Source: Methylobacterium sp. NEAU K (lineage in GTDB: Bacteria > Pseudomonadota > Alphaproteobacteria > Rhizobiales > Beijerinckiaceae). Taken from it: a DNA stretch of 64,000 nt. How positions within the stretch are numbered: the stretch's first letter is position 1; every line of letters starts with the position of its first letter. The position numbers and the translations under genes are program-made. The notes beneath the pieces were generated by a model that saw only the letters and a program-made list of their open reading frames with translations, made no database searches and was not told the DNA's origin. This document shows positions 25,146 to 34,612 of this stretch, in pieces. The stretch spans positions 62,001 through 126,000 of the forward strand of contig NZ_JAUYZJ010000003.1 of NCBI RefSeq assembly GCF_030700285.1, in the 5' to 3' direction.

Positions 25146-26405
25146 ATGCTCGAACGCCGCCCGCCAACGCCCGGATTGCCGACGGCCTTCGCGGACGGCT
25201 CCGAAGCCGACGACGTTCCCTTCGGTGCGCTTCAGCCCTCCGTGGGGATCCGTGACTGGCTGCTGGGCGAGGGCGCCCGGATGCCCAACGCTGAAGACAT
25301 GCTGTCCGGTCTGGCCGAGCGGCTGATCGCCGTCGGTGTGCCGGTCGATCGGGCCTCCACGGCGATCGACACCCTGCATTCGGAGTATGCCGGGGTCGGC
25401 CGGGTCTGGACCCGGGACGGCGGCACCAGCATGCGCCTGTTCCCGCACGGGAGCCGCTCGCAGGAGGCCTACCTCAACAGTCCGTTCCACACGGTCCACG
25501 AGACCGGCGAATGGCTGATCCTCGACCTGTCCGAGACGCCGGACGACGCCTACGCGATCATCCCGGACCTGAAGGCCGGGGGCTACACGCACTACGTGGT
25601 CGCACCGCTGTTCTTCACCAACGGCACCAAGAACGGGATCACCTTCGCAACCCAGGTGCCGGAGGGCTTCCGCGACGAGGACATCGCGATCCTGCGCTTC
25701 GTCATGCCGGCGCTGGCCGCCGTGGCGGAGATGCGCGTCCTCAACAAGCAGCTCGATCATGTGCTGCGGCTCTATGTCGGTGACGAGCCGCACCGGGCGA
25801 TCCTAGCCGGCGACATCCGCCGTGGGCAGGTGACGCGGATCCGCTCGGCGATCCTGTTCGCCGACATGCGCGACTACACCAGGACCTCCGCCGACATGAC
25901 CCCCGAGGAGGCGGTGGGATTGCTCAACGTGTTCTTCGATTGCCTGGTGCCGCCGATCGAGCGGGAGGGTGGGGAGGTCCTGAAGTATCTCGGCGACGGC
26001 CTGCTGGCGATCTTCCGTGAATCCGGGGACGACCTGGGCGGGGCCGCCAAGGGCGCGCTCACGGCCGCCCAGAACGCCCTCGCAGCCCTCGACGAGGCCA
26101 ATGCGCTGCATCAGTTCTCGGTGCCGGTGGCCGCCGGGATCGCGCTCCACCACGGCGAGGCCGCCTACGGCAATGTCGGCTCCGGCTCCCGGCTCGACTT
26201 CACGGTGATCGGTCGGGACGTGAACCTCGCGAGCCGGATCGCCCGGCTGAACCGGCTGCTCGGCGAGCCGCTTCTGATGTCAAAGCCATTCGTGGATTTC
26301 CTCTGGGGGGACCCGGTTCCTCTCGGTGAACACGTACTCGATGGGTTCCGGGAGCCCATGGCGGTGTTCCGCCCGAAATTCCTCCGGCCCCGCCCCCCGA
26401 ACTGA
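25146..26405 (+). CDS. Adenylate/guanylate cyclase (class III)
   Basis: A 419-residue soluble protein. The C-terminal half (about residues 235-400) is a class III nucleotide cyclase domain. The first metal-binding aspartate is in [11 protein letters not shown] and the second in [12 protein letters not shown]. The N-terminal half has no transmembrane helix and looks like a sensory module of the type found before many alphaproteobacterial cyclases ([21 protein letters not shown]). Substrate choice (cAMP or cGMP) cannot be settled by eye. The downstream gene begins a separate, riboswitch-controlled unit. Confidence 0.9.
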   Translation: MLERRPPTPGLPTAFADGSEADDVPFGALQPSVGIRDWLLGEGARMPNAEDMLSGLAERLIAVGVPVDRASTAIDTLHSEYAGVGRVWTRDGGTSMRLFPHGSRSQEAYLNSPFHTVHETGEWLILDLSETPDDAYAIIPDLKAGGYTHYVVAPLFFTNGTKNGITFATQVPEGFRDEDIAILRFVMPALAAVAEMRVLNKQLDHVLRLYVGDEPHRAILAGDIRRGQVTRIRSAILFADMRDYTRTSADMTPEEAVGLLNVFFDCLVPPIEREGGEVLKYLGDGLLAIFRESGDDLGGAAKGALTAAQNALAALDEANALHQFSVPVAAGIALHHGEAAYGNVGSGSRLDFTVIGRDVNLASRIARLNRLLGEPLLMSKPFVDFLWGDPVPLGEHVLDGFREPMAVFRPKFLRPRPPN

Positions 26406-26457
26406 CGGGGCTCAACCGCGCAACGCCGGGGTTGACCCACGCGGCGCGGAAGACCAA

Positions 26458-26576
26458 ATCTGTCTCCGTTCCAGGGAGATCCCCGGCAAGGGGCTGAGAA
26501 ACCGCTGGCACGTCCGTCAGGACCTGCGGCGCGGAAATCCTTCGAACCTGATCCGGCTCATACCGGCGTAGGGATT
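26458..26576 (+). promoter_or_regulatory. TPP riboswitch (thi-box)
   Basis: Thiamine-pyrophosphate-sensing leader of the thi operon. The sequence shows the conserved GGGGCTGAGAAACC (CTGAGA at 26494-26499), AACCTGATCCGG at 26545-26556 and TACCGGCGTAGGGA at 26561-26574, in order and at family spacing. A long P3-type extension is possible between them. It ends about 86 bases before thiO. In proteobacteria such elements usually hide the ribosome site or stop transcription when TPP is bound; which applies here was not worked out. Confidence 0.93.
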
Positions 26577-26662
26577 GGACCGCGGCCGCCTCAGAGGCAG
26601 GCCACAGCTTCTCACCGAAGCGCACGGCCCGATTTCCGCGACGGAATCCCGCGGAGACGACA

Positions 26663-27880
26663 TTGTCCTTGGACCTCCCAGATTCACCCATCGGACGCCG
26701 CCGCAGCCCTCCGGGCCTCGCGCTGCAGACCGCGCTTCCTGCACGCGCCGACATCGTCGTGGTGGGGGCCGGGCTGATCGGCCTGTCGATCGCGTGGCGG
26801 CTGGCGCGCGCGGGCCGCGCGGTGGTCGTCATCGAGCGGGCGACGATCGGGGCCGGCGCGAGCCTGGCCGCCACCGGCATGCTGGCGCCGGCCGCCGAGC
26901 ACGAGCCCGGCTCGGACCCGCTGCTGCCGCTCGCTCTCGAATCGCTCCGACAATGGCCGGGCTTTCGCGACGCGCTGGAGGCGGAATCGGGCCTCTCGAT
27001 CGACTACCGGCCGGACGGGACCCTGGTCCTGGCGATCGGCCGCGACGAGGTCGAGCGCCTGCGCTTTCGATACGACCTGCAGCGTCGCTCCGGCCTCGAC
27101 GCCGCGTGGTTGCCGGGGAGCGAGGTGCGGCGGCTGGAGCCCGGCCTGCGCCCGTCCGTCACGGCCGGCGTCCATTGCCCGCTGGATCATCAGGTGGATC
27201 CGCGCCTCGTCATGGCCGCGCTGGCCGAGGCCTGCCGGCGCGCAGGCGTGACCCTGGTGGAGGGCACCCCCGTGACCGGGCTCGACTGGTCGGGCGGCAG
27301 GGTTACGGGCATTGGAGCCGAGGGCCGGACCGTCGTGGCCGACACGGTGGTTCTGGCTACGGGCGCCTGGAGCGGGGAGGGTGGCCTGCTCCCGGATGCG
27401 CTCGCCCTGCCGGTGCGTCCGCTCAAGGGCCAGGCGCTGGCGCTGCGCACCACCGTCCGGACCGGCACGCTCAACCGGATGGTCTGGACCGAGCAGGTCC
27501 ACATGGCCCCGAAGAGCGACGGTCAGCTGATCGTCGGCGCCACCGTGGAGGATTGCGGCTTCCGGCCGGGGGTCACGGCCGGCGGCCTCTATGCGCTGCT
27601 GGAGGGCGCGCGGCGGGTGCTGCCGGGCATCGAGGAGATGGAGGTGGAGGCCGTCTGGAGCGGCTACCGCCCGACCTCGGACGACGACGCGCCGATCATC
27701 GACGAACTCGCGCCGGGCCTCGTCGCCGCCACCGGCCATCACCGCAACGGCTATCTGCTCGCCCCCGTCACCGCCGAGGCGGTCGCCGAACTGGTGACGT
27801 GCGGCGCCCTGCCGGAGGTCGCCCGACCCTTCACCCGGGCGCGCTTCGAGCGCCCGGAGGCCCGGAGGGCCTCGGCATGA
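26663..27880 (+). CDS. thiO: Glycine oxidase ThiO
   Basis: FAD enzyme that oxidises glycine to iminoglycine (dehydroglycine), a precursor of the thiamine thiazole. It has 405 residues from TTG 26663, with GGAGAC just upstream. The FAD-binding [21 protein letters not shown] is at about residues 31-51. The DAO-type C-terminus has [18 protein letters not shown] and [11 protein letters not shown]. No better ATG is available at the N-terminus. Its stop overlaps the thiS start (ATGA). Confidence 0.94.
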   Translation: MSLDLPDSPIGRRRSPPGLALQTALPARADIVVVGAGLIGLSIAWRLARAGRAVVVIERATIGAGASLAATGMLAPAAEHEPGSDPLLPLALESLRQWPGFRDALEAESGLSIDYRPDGTLVLAIGRDEVERLRFRYDLQRRSGLDAAWLPGSEVRRLEPGLRPSVTAGVHCPLDHQVDPRLVMAALAEACRRAGVTLVEGTPVTGLDWSGGRVTGIGAEGRTVVADTVVLATGAWSGEGGLLPDALALPVRPLKGQALALRTTVRTGTLNRMVWTEQVHMAPKSDGQLIVGATVEDCGFRPGVTAGGLYALLEGARRVLPGIEEMEVEAVWSGYRPTSDDDAPIIDELAPGLVAATGHHRNGYLLAPVTAEAVAELVTCGALPEVARPFTRARFERPEARRASA

Positions 27881-28089
27881 AGCTTATGGTCAACGGCGAG
27901 CCGCGCGAGCGCGCGGTCGAGACTGTCGAAGCCCTGTTCCGCGTCGAGGCGGAGGAGAGCGGCATCGAGAGCCCGCAGGGGGTCGCCATCGCGTTGAACG
28001 GCCGCGTGCTGCGCCGCCGGGACTGGGAGCGGACGCCGGTGGCCGAGGGCGACCGTATCGAGATCGTCCGCGCCATGCAGGGAGGTTGA
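27877..28089 (+). CDS. thiS: Sulfur carrier protein ThiS
   Basis: Ubiquitin-fold carrier that delivers sulfur as a C-terminal thiocarboxylate. It is only 70 residues and ends in the diagnostic Gly-Gly (RAMQGG). The internal [15 protein letters not shown] and [10 protein letters not shown]-like pattern fits ThiS. It overlaps thiO by four bases, and its stop lies two bases before the thiG ATG, which implies coupled translation. Confidence 0.95.
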   Translation: MKLMVNGEPRERAVETVEALFRVEAEESGIESPQGVAIALNGRVLRRRDWERTPVAEGDRIEIVRAMQGG

Positions 28090-28091
28090 GC

Positions 28092-28895
28092 ATGGACCAC
28101 AGTGTCACGCCGCAGCATGCCGGGCCCGCGGAGGACAGCCTCACCATCGCCGGAGTGAGTCTGTCGTCGCGGCTGTTCATTGGCACTGCGGGCTATCCGA
28201 CTCAGGCGATCATGCGCGATGCCGTCCAGGCGTCCGGCGCCGAGGTGGTGACCGCCTCGATCCGCCGAGTCTCGCTCCAGGGCCACGGCTCGGACACGGT
28301 GCGGATCCTCGCGGGCAAGCGCTTCCTGCCGAACACCGCGGGCTGCGAGACCGCCCGCGACGCGATCATGACGGCCGAACTCGCCCGCGAAGCCCTCGAC
28401 ACGCCCTGGATCAAGGTCGAGGTGATCGGCGACCGCGAGACCCTCTACCCGGACGTCTCCGAGCTGATCGAGGCCTGCCGCCATCTCGTGGACGAGGGCT
28501 TCGTGGTCCTGCCCTATTGCAACGACGATCCGGTGGTGTGCCGGCGCCTCGAGGATATCGGTTGTGCCGCGATCATGCCGATGGGCTCGCTGATCGGATC
28601 GGGCATGGGCGTGGCCAACCCCGCCAATATCGAGCTGATCTGCCGCCGAGCCGGCGTACCGGTGATCGTGGATGCCGGGATCGGCACGGCGTCCGACGCC
28701 GTGATCGCCATGGAGCTGGGCGCGGCCGCCTGCCTGATCAACACGGCCGTCGCCAAGGCCGACGATCCCGTACGGATGGCACGTGCGATGCGGCATGCCG
28801 TCGAGGCCGGGCGCGACGCACATCTCGCCGGACGCATCCCGCGACGCGGCCGGGCCGACCCGTCGAGCCCGCAGCTCGGGCTGGTCGGCTCGTGA
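28092..28895 (+). CDS. thiG: Thiazole synthase ThiG
   Basis: Condenses deoxyxylulose phosphate, dehydroglycine and ThiS-bound sulfur into the thiazole. It has 267 residues. The Schiff-base lysine is Lys108 in [10 protein letters not shown], and the phosphate loop is [13 protein letters not shown]. The start ATG 28092 follows a perfect GGAGG at 28081-28085; a TTG at 28086 sits inside the thiS stop and is unlikely. The stop overlaps the next gene as GTGA. Confidence 0.95.
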   Translation: MDHSVTPQHAGPAEDSLTIAGVSLSSRLFIGTAGYPTQAIMRDAVQASGAEVVTASIRRVSLQGHGSDTVRILAGKRFLPNTAGCETARDAIMTAELAREALDTPWIKVEVIGDRETLYPDVSELIEACRHLVDEGFVVLPYCNDDPVVCRRLEDIGCAAIMPMGSLIGSGMGVANPANIELICRRAGVPVIVDAGIGTASDAVIAMELGAAACLINTAVAKADDPVRMARAMRHAVEAGRDAHLAGRIPRRGRADPSSPQLGLVGS

Positions 28896-29545
28896 GCACG
28901 CTGCCGTCACGCCTGCTGGCGGTGACGGACCGGCACGGGCATCCGCGGCCTCTGGCAGAGACCGTGCAAGCGATCCTCGATGGCGGGGGGCGGTGGGTCT
29001 GGTTTCGCGACCGTGACATGGAGCCAGAGGCGCGGTGGCAACTCGCGACGGCGATCGCCGACCGGGTCCACGCGGCGGGCGGGACCCTCGCGGTCGGGGG
29101 CGACGTTGCCCTCGCCCTTGCTCTCGGGGCCGGCGGCGTGCATCTCGGCGGCGGCACTGGGCCCGAGGCGATCGTGGCGGCACGCACGACGCTCGGGCCG
29201 GGAGCGCTGATCGGCGTCTCGATCCACGCGCCGCACGAGGCCGACGGGGCCGCGGAGGCCGGCGCCGACTACGTGACGTTGAGCCCCGTCTATCCAACCG
29301 ACAGCAAGCCCGGCTATGGCCCGGCCCTCGGCCCTGAGAGCATAGCGGCGGCTCGGCGCGCCGGCCTGCCCGTGGTCGCGCTCGGCGGTATCACGCCGGA
29401 CCGGACACCCGCCTGCCGGGATGCGGGTGCAGCCTCCGTCGCGGTGATGGGCCGACTGATGCGCGCCGCCGATCCGGCCGCCGCCGCCAGCGCCCTCCTC
29501 GGCGCCTGGGACATTGCCGAGATCGAGCGCTCGGGAAACCCCTGA
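28892..29545 (+). CDS. Thiamine phosphate synthase / TenI-like protein
   Basis: A 217-residue TIM-barrel of the ThiE/TenI family, started by GTG 28892 overlapping the thiG stop. ThiE joins the pyrimidine and thiazole halves; TenI only isomerises the thiazole product. Family features are FRDRDM (39-43), GGVHLGG (81-87), [17 protein letters not shown] (131-147) and VALGGI. The usual ThiE GVHLGQ-D metal-binding aspartate is absent (GGGTG follows). Because it follows thiO-thiS-thiG, either role is possible, so no symbol is given. Confidence 0.85.
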   Translation: MSTLPSRLLAVTDRHGHPRPLAETVQAILDGGGRWVWFRDRDMEPEARWQLATAIADRVHAAGGTLAVGGDVALALALGAGGVHLGGGTGPEAIVAARTTLGPGALIGVSIHAPHEADGAAEAGADYVTLSPVYPTDSKPGYGPALGPESIAAARRAGLPVVALGGITPDRTPACRDAGAASVAVMGRLMRAADPAAAASALLGAWDIAEIERSGNP

Positions 29546-29646
29546 GGACAACCGATTACTTGGTCGTCAGCGGATGGCCGACCGGGAGCAGCACGAATCG
29601 ATCGACATGCCCCGCGCCACCGATACCCGGGAGGGCAGCCGGACGC

Positions 29647-30399
29647 CTATTTGGCCGCGGCCGGTCCGTAGGGCGGCCGGGGGATCGCCCGGTGAGCGGC
29701 CCGGAGAGCGGCCGACCAGCGCTCGCGCAGGTCGTGGAAATAGCCCTCGCCGGCTTCGATCCGGTGGTTCACTTCGAGGTCGAGGGCATTGCGGCGCACG
29801 AGCGCGATGTCGATCGGCAGGCCGACGCCGAGATTCGACCGCATGGTCGAATCCATCGAGACGAGGCTCACCTTCAGGGCGTCGTAGAGCTCGGTCTCGA
29901 ACTTCACCGCCCGGTCGAGGATCGGCTTGCCGTACTTGTGCTCGCCGATCTGCAAGAACGGCGCGTCGGTGCTGCACTCGATGAAGTTGCCGGCTGAATA
30001 GATCAGGTACAGGCGCATGGTGTCGCCGCCGATCTGGCCGCCGAACAGGAGCGAGATCGAGAACCGGATGTTGGCCGCCTCGAACCCGTCCTTCTCGATC
30101 GCCCGCACCTGCCGGATGGCGCGGCCCACCAGCTGCGCCGCCTGGAACATCGTCGGCGCCTCGATGAGCTTCTGGGCCAGCTCTCCCTCCTCGCCCGGCA
30201 CCCCCTCTTCGAGCATGCTCAGCACCGACTGGGTGATCGACAGGTTGCCCGCCGACGCCAGCATCATCACGCGCTCGCCCGGCACGTTGAAGTGGTGCAG
30301 CTTGCGGTAGGTCGAGATGTCGTCGAGCCCCGCATTGGTTCGGGTGTCGGCGACCATCACGAGCCCATCCTCGACGAGGACACCGACACAGTAGGTCAT
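29647..30399 (-). CDS. Anbu, bacterial proteasome-like peptidase
   Basis: Self-compartmentalising N-terminal nucleophile hydrolase of the Anbu (ancestral beta subunit) family, 250 residues. After Met removal the chain begins TYCVGVLVEDGLVMVADTRT. Counting from that threonine, Thr1, Asp17 and Lys32 match the proteasome catalytic set (Thr1/Asp17/Lys33). The start is therefore fixed at ATG 30399. The substrate is unknown for the family. It is the last gene of an ATP-grasp/alpha-E/transglutaminase operon and is convergent with the thi operon. Confidence 0.93.
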   Translation of the reverse strand: MTYCVGVLVEDGLVMVADTRTNAGLDDISTYRKLHHFNVPGERVMMLASAGNLSITQSVLSMLEEGVPGEEGELAQKLIEAPTMFQAAQLVGRAIRQVRAIEKDGFEAANIRFSISLLFGGQIGGDTMRLYLIYSAGNFIECSTDAPFLQIGEHKYGKPILDRAVKFETELYDALKVSLVSMDSTMRSNLGVGLPIDIALVRRNALDLEVNHRIEAGEGYFHDLRERWSAALRAAHRAIPRPPYGPAAAK

Positions 30400-30460
30400 G
30401 GGTTTTCGGCTCTCGCGGGTCGCCCCCGGCCTTCGTACAGCCGGGGATCGGTCTCGGGAA

Positions 30461-31288
30461 TCAGGATTGCACGGCGGCCCTGCCTTGCTCGACCCGGAGC
30501 TTCACGTCCAGTGTCTCGGTCCCGCCTCCGGTGCGACTGCCACGGATCGGTGCCGCACCCAGATAGTCGAGGCCGGTGGCGACGCGGATGTAGCCCTCCG
30601 ACGGGGCGTCCTCGTAGCACGGGTCGAACGCCACCCAGCCCAGGTCCGGCACCAGGGCCTCGGCCCAGCCGTGCGGGGCCTCCACATCCGCCTCGCCATC
30701 GTCGCGCGCGCGATAGCCCGCCACGTAACGGGCTGGGATGTCGAGATGGCGAGCGGCGGCTATGAAAACGTGGGTCAGATCTTGGCAGATCCCCTTACCA
30801 GCGGCGAACGCCTGCCCGGCGGGCACGCCGTTGGCGGCCGGGCCCGGCTCGTAGACCACCGCCCGGGGAACGGTGCCGAGCAGGCGGTGGAGGATCGCGA
30901 GCGGCGCGGGCTCGCCGTCCTTCGCCACGGCCTCGGCGAAAGCGTGCAGTTCGGGACTCGCCGCACAGAGGTCCGTCTCGCGGAGGTAGAATTCATCCGG
31001 CAGGCGCTCAACCGTGCCGCGAACAATTCCATGGGTGTGCTCGGTATCGACCTCACCGGTGACCCGAATGGTCAGCGCGTCCGCGGGTTCGTCCGGCGTG
31101 AACCAATGGACGATGTTGCCGAACCCGTCCTCGCGCGCGGTGAGGCGCCCGTCGATCGAGGTGTCGATACGCCAAGTCCGGACATATTGCCCGTCGTGGT
31201 CCCGCGGCGTCAGCCGCATGACCTGGACGAGGCCGCGGGCCGGCTGCTCATAGGTGTAGATTGTCTCGTGGACCACGCGGATGCGCAT
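30461..31288 (-). CDS. Transglutaminase-fold protein (Anbu operon)
   Basis: A 275-residue protein with an N-terminal beta region of the bacterial transglutaminase-like type (MRIRVVHETIYTYEQPARGLVQVMRLTPRD), followed by the papain-like core. The catalytic triad is visible as Cys168 (GKGICQD), His206 (PHGWAEAL) and Asp222 (FDPC). Such proteins may act as proteases or amide-exchange enzymes. The start ATG 31288 is the conserved one; the frame to 31480 overlaps the alpha-E gene. It lies 22 bp after the alpha-E gene and 61 bp before Anbu. Confidence 0.92.
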   Translation of the reverse strand: MRIRVVHETIYTYEQPARGLVQVMRLTPRDHDGQYVRTWRIDTSIDGRLTAREDGFGNIVHWFTPDEPADALTIRVTGEVDTEHTHGIVRGTVERLPDEFYLRETDLCAASPELHAFAEAVAKDGEPAPLAILHRLLGTVPRAVVYEPGPAANGVPAGQAFAAGKGICQDLTHVFIAAARHLDIPARYVAGYRARDDGEADVEAPHGWAEALVPDLGWVAFDPCYEDAPSEGYIRVATGLDYLGAAPIRGSRTGGGTETLDVKLRVEQGRAAVQS

Positions 31289-31310
31289 GCGCCGTGCCTG
31301 CCCGTCTTCG

Positions 31311-32258
31311 TCAGCCGACCAGATATTGCTTGGCGATGGCCTCGCCAACCTTGTTGTTCTCGGCGATGAACGCTTCGACGAACTCGTGCAATCCGGAGGC
31401 GAACACGCGGTCGATATCCTCGCTCTCCAGCTTGGCCAGCATGTTCCCGGCCAGGCGCTGGCTCGGGCCCCGGCGGCCATAGGCGTCGGCGATCAGGTCG
31501 AGATACTCGACGATCACGCCGTAGCAGTTGGCGAAGGAGCGGGGCATCTGCTTGTTGAGCATCAGGAGATCCGCCACCAGCAGCGGTTTCACGCTCTCGC
31601 GGTAGACCCAATGGTAGGCGTTGAAGGCGGAGACCTCGCGCAGGATCGTCGTCCACTGGAAGTAGTCCAGGCTGCCACCCACCGTCTCGTCGTGGGGCAG
31701 CAGGATCTGGTACTTCACATCCAGGATGCGGGCCGTGTTGTCGGCGCGCTCGATCGCCGTGCCGAGCCGGGTGAACCAGAAGGCGTCGTTGCGCAGCATC
31801 GTGCGGAAGGCCGAACCGTCGAAGGTCAGCGAGACGGTCTTCACCCATTCGAGGAAACGGCCGAACTCGTCGCGGCTCAGCTCCTTGCCGGCGTAGTTGC
31901 GCAGCTCGAGCCAAGCGCCATTGATCGCGTCCCACATCTCCGTGGTGAGCGCGGTGCGGACCGAGCGCGCGTTTTCTCGGGCCGCCTCGATGCAGCAGCG
32001 GATCGAGGATGGGTTGTGCGGGCTGAACGCCAGGAAGTCACAGACCGTGTCGGCGTTCACCACACTGTAATGCGGCTTGAACAGCTCCGGATCGCCGGCC
32101 GAGGCCAGGGCTGATTCCCATTCGTTGGTCTCGCCGCCGCCGTAGCTCGTCGGCAGCGAGGCCAGGCGATGGGCCGCGTCGAGGATGCGCGCGACGAAGT
32201 CGGCGCGCTCCACGTATCGCGAGAGCCAGAAGAGGTTGTCGGCAGTCCTGGAGAGCAT
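31311..32258 (-). CDS. Alpha-E domain protein (DUF403)
   Basis: A 315-residue, almost entirely helical protein starting MLSRTADNLFWLSRYVERADFVARIL, the DUF403 (alpha-E) signature. Conserved helices include NARSVRTALTTEMWDAIN and FFRLGTAIERADNTARILDVKY-like sequence. The molecular function is unknown; it is almost always encoded beside the circularly permuted ATP-grasp protein found 65 bp upstream. Cytosolic, with no signal peptide. Confidence 0.93.
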   Translation of the reverse strand: MLSRTADNLFWLSRYVERADFVARILDAAHRLASLPTSYGGGETNEWESALASAGDPELFKPHYSVVNADTVCDFLAFSPHNPSSIRCCIEAARENARSVRTALTTEMWDAINGAWLELRNYAGKELSRDEFGRFLEWVKTVSLTFDGSAFRTMLRNDAFWFTRLGTAIERADNTARILDVKYQILLPHDETVGGSLDYFQWTTILREVSAFNAYHWVYRESVKPLLVADLLMLNKQMPRSFANCYGVIVEYLDLIADAYGRRGPSQRLAGNMLAKLESEDIDRVFASGLHEFVEAFIAENNKVGEAIAKQYLVG

Positions 32259-32323
32259 TTGTCCTCAGCCAAGTCGTGCGGACCCGGAAGGCCGCGCCGC
32301 GGATCGCTCGAACGTCGTAAGCC

Positions 32324-33763
32324 TCAGGCGTCGAGCACCCAGGTGTCCTTCGTACCACCGCCCTGGCTCGAATTGACCACCAGAGACCCCTCTTTCAGCG
32401 CGACCCGGGTGAGCCCGCCGGGCACGATGCGGATCTGATCGGCGCCGTTGAGCACGAACGGCCGCAGGTCGACGTGGCGCGGGGCGACTCCGGAGGCCAC
32501 GAAGGTCGGGCAGGTCGAGAGCGACAGGGTCGGCTGCGCGATGAAACCGTCTGGTGCGTGCTTGAGCTTCTTGGCGAAATCTTCGATCTCGCGCTTGCTC
32601 GCATGCGGCCCGACCAGCATGCCGTAGCCGCCGGAGCCATTGACCTCCTTCACCACCAGCTCGCCGAGGTTGTCCATCACGTAGGCGAAGGCATCCTTCT
32701 CGCGGCAGCGATAGGTCGGCACGTTGTGCAGGATCGGCTCCTCGCCGGTGAAGAACTTCACGATCTCCGGCATGTAGCTGTAGACCGCCTTGTCGTCCGA
32801 GATGCCGGTCCCGACCGCGTTGGCGAGCGTCACGGAGCCCCGCTCGTAGGCGTTCATCAGGCCAGGCACGCCGAGCACCGAGTCCGGACGGAAGACCAGC
32901 GGGTCCAGGAAATCGTCGTCGAGGCGCCGGTAGATCACGTCGACGCGGCGCGGTCCCTCGGTGGTGCGCATGTAGACCACGTCGTCCTTGGTGAAGAGGT
33001 CGGAGGCCTCCACCAGCTCGACACCGAGCTTGTCGGCCAGGAACGAGTGCTCATAGAACGCCGAGTTGTAGCGGCCGGGGGTCAGCAGGACCACCGTGGG
33101 GTCGCGCGTGGCCGAGACCGGGGCGAGGCTCCGCAGGGTTGCGAGCAGCGCGTCCGGATAGTTCTCCACCGGCGCCACCCGGTGCTTGGAGAACAGGTCC
33201 GGGAAGAGCCGCAGCATCACCTCCCGGTTCTCCAGCATGTAGGAGACGCCGGACGGGATGCGGGCGTTGTCCTCAAGGACGAAGAAGTCCTTCTCCCCGG
33301 TACGCACGATGTCGATGCCGGCCACATGCACGTAGAGATCGTGCGGGACGCGGAAGGAGCGCATCTCCATCCGGTAATGCGCGTTCCTGTAGACGAGATC
33401 CGCCGGGATGATGCCGGCCTTGATGCATTCCTGGGCGCCGTAGACGTCCTTCAGGAACAGGTTGATCGCGGTGACGCGCTGCTTGAGCCCGCGCTCCAGG
33501 AAATCCCATTCAGGCTTGGTGATCACACGCGGGATGATGTCGAATGGGATCAGGCGCTCGGTGGATTCGTTGTCGCCGTAGACCGCGAAGGTGATGCCGA
33601 TCCGGCGGAACAGCAGCTCCGCCTGGCTCCGGCGGGTGTTGAAGTGCTCGGGCGGCGTGGTCTCCAGCCAGGTCTTCAGCTTGCCGTAGGCGTCGCGGAC
33701 GGCAGCCGGGTCGGTGGCGCCGTTGCCGAGCCCGTTCATCTCGTCGAAGGCCGTCAAAGCCAT
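32324..33763 (-). CDS. Circularly permuted type 2 ATP-grasp protein
   Basis: A 479-residue member of the DUF404/DUF407 family, predicted to be an ATP-dependent carboxylate-amine (peptide-bond-forming) ligase. Blocks typical of the family are FEDNARIPSGVSYMLENRE-like sequence near residue 160, DVIYRRLDDDFLDP, NAVGTGISDDKAVYSYMPEIV and the glycine-rich VKEVNGSGGYGMLVGP near 370. It is the first gene of the unit, starting at 33763. No substrate is known. The product could modify a protein or a small molecule handled by the downstream Anbu peptidase. Confidence 0.93.
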   Translation of the reverse strand: MALTAFDEMNGLGNGATDPAAVRDAYGKLKTWLETTPPEHFNTRRSQAELLFRRIGITFAVYGDNESTERLIPFDIIPRVITKPEWDFLERGLKQRVTAINLFLKDVYGAQECIKAGIIPADLVYRNAHYRMEMRSFRVPHDLYVHVAGIDIVRTGEKDFFVLEDNARIPSGVSYMLENREVMLRLFPDLFSKHRVAPVENYPDALLATLRSLAPVSATRDPTVVLLTPGRYNSAFYEHSFLADKLGVELVEASDLFTKDDVVYMRTTEGPRRVDVIYRRLDDDFLDPLVFRPDSVLGVPGLMNAYERGSVTLANAVGTGISDDKAVYSYMPEIVKFFTGEEPILHNVPTYRCREKDAFAYVMDNLGELVVKEVNGSGGYGMLVGPHASKREIEDFAKKLKHAPDGFIAQPTLSLSTCPTFVASGVAPRHVDLRPFVLNGADQIRIVPGGLTRVALKEGSLVVNSSQGGGTKDTWVLDA

Positions 33764-33859
33764 TCCGCTTCTCCCTAACGCTCCCGCTCTTGAGGCAAGA
33801 GACGCGCCACGCCTCCAGGGCTATACGCGCGCTCGACAACGCTCAAGTCGCCTGGAGGA

Positions 33860-34606
33860 TCAGATGAGTTTCATGCCTTTTAGGCTGGCATGACCGTTTC
33901 GACCTAGGATCACGTGGTCGTGCACGACGATCTTCAGCGGCGCCAGGACCTCCACGATCGCGCGGGTCATCGCCACGTCGGCCGCCGAGGGAGTCGGGTC
34001 ACCCGAGGGGTGGTTGTGGGCCAGGATGATCGCAGTCGCCGAGAGTTCGAGGGCGCGGCAGGCGACCTCCCGGGGATAGACTGGCGTATGGTCGACAGTG
34101 CCGCGGCCCTGCACCTCGTCGGCGATGAGGTGGTTGCGCTTGTCGAGGAACAGGACGCGGAACTCCTCGCGCGGCGCGAACGCCATGGTGGCGCGCAGAT
34201 ACTCGCTGAGCGCGCTCCATGAGTTCAGAAGCTCGCGCTCGCGGATTGCGCCCCGGACGAGACGGCGGCCCGCCGCCTCGATCACCTTGAGGTCGGAGAC
34301 GACGCCGGCGCTCACGCCCTCCACTTCCATAAGGCGCGCCGGCTCGGCGCTCACGACCTCGGCAAAGCTGCCGAATCTGCGGACGAGTGCCTTGGCCAGC
34401 GGCTTCACGTCCCGCCGGGGGATGGCCCGGAACAGGACCAGCTCGAGCAGTTCGTAATCGGGCAGCGCCTCGCCGCCCGACATCGCAAACTTCTCCCGGA
34501 GCCGTTCGCGATGGCCATGATAGTGCGGCGGATCCTTCGGAGCCGGAGCGGCCCCGGCGCTGTCGGCGAACGACCCCGTCTCTCCGTCATCCGGGAGCGG
34601 CGTCAC
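33860..34606 (-). CDS. radC: RadC/JAB1-MPN domain protein
   Basis: A 248-residue protein with an N-terminal helix-hairpin-helix-like part (about 45-120) and a C-terminal MPN+ (JAMM) domain. The metal motif [14 protein letters not shown] is at residues 197-210 and is intact. Despite the name, a DNA-repair role is doubtful; the domain suggests a metal-dependent isopeptidase or nuclease. The start 34606 is six bases after the map stop, so the two genes form one unit. Confidence 0.93.
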   Translation of the reverse strand: MTPLPDDGETGSFADSAGAAPAPKDPPHYHGHRERLREKFAMSGGEALPDYELLELVLFRAIPRRDVKPLAKALVRRFGSFAEVVSAEPARLMEVEGVSAGVVSDLKVIEAAGRRLVRGAIRERELLNSWSALSEYLRATMAFAPREEFRVLFLDKRNHLIADEVQGRGTVDHTPVYPREVACRALELSATAIILAHNHPSGDPTPSAADVAMTRAIVEVLAPLKIVVHDHVILGRNGHASLKGMKLI

Positions 34607-34612
34607 GGCCGA

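Noticed and set aside
33860-34606. RadC as an anti-restriction or mobile-element marker
   Set aside because: It sits beside map in a core-gene setting with no phage or plasmid genes around it.
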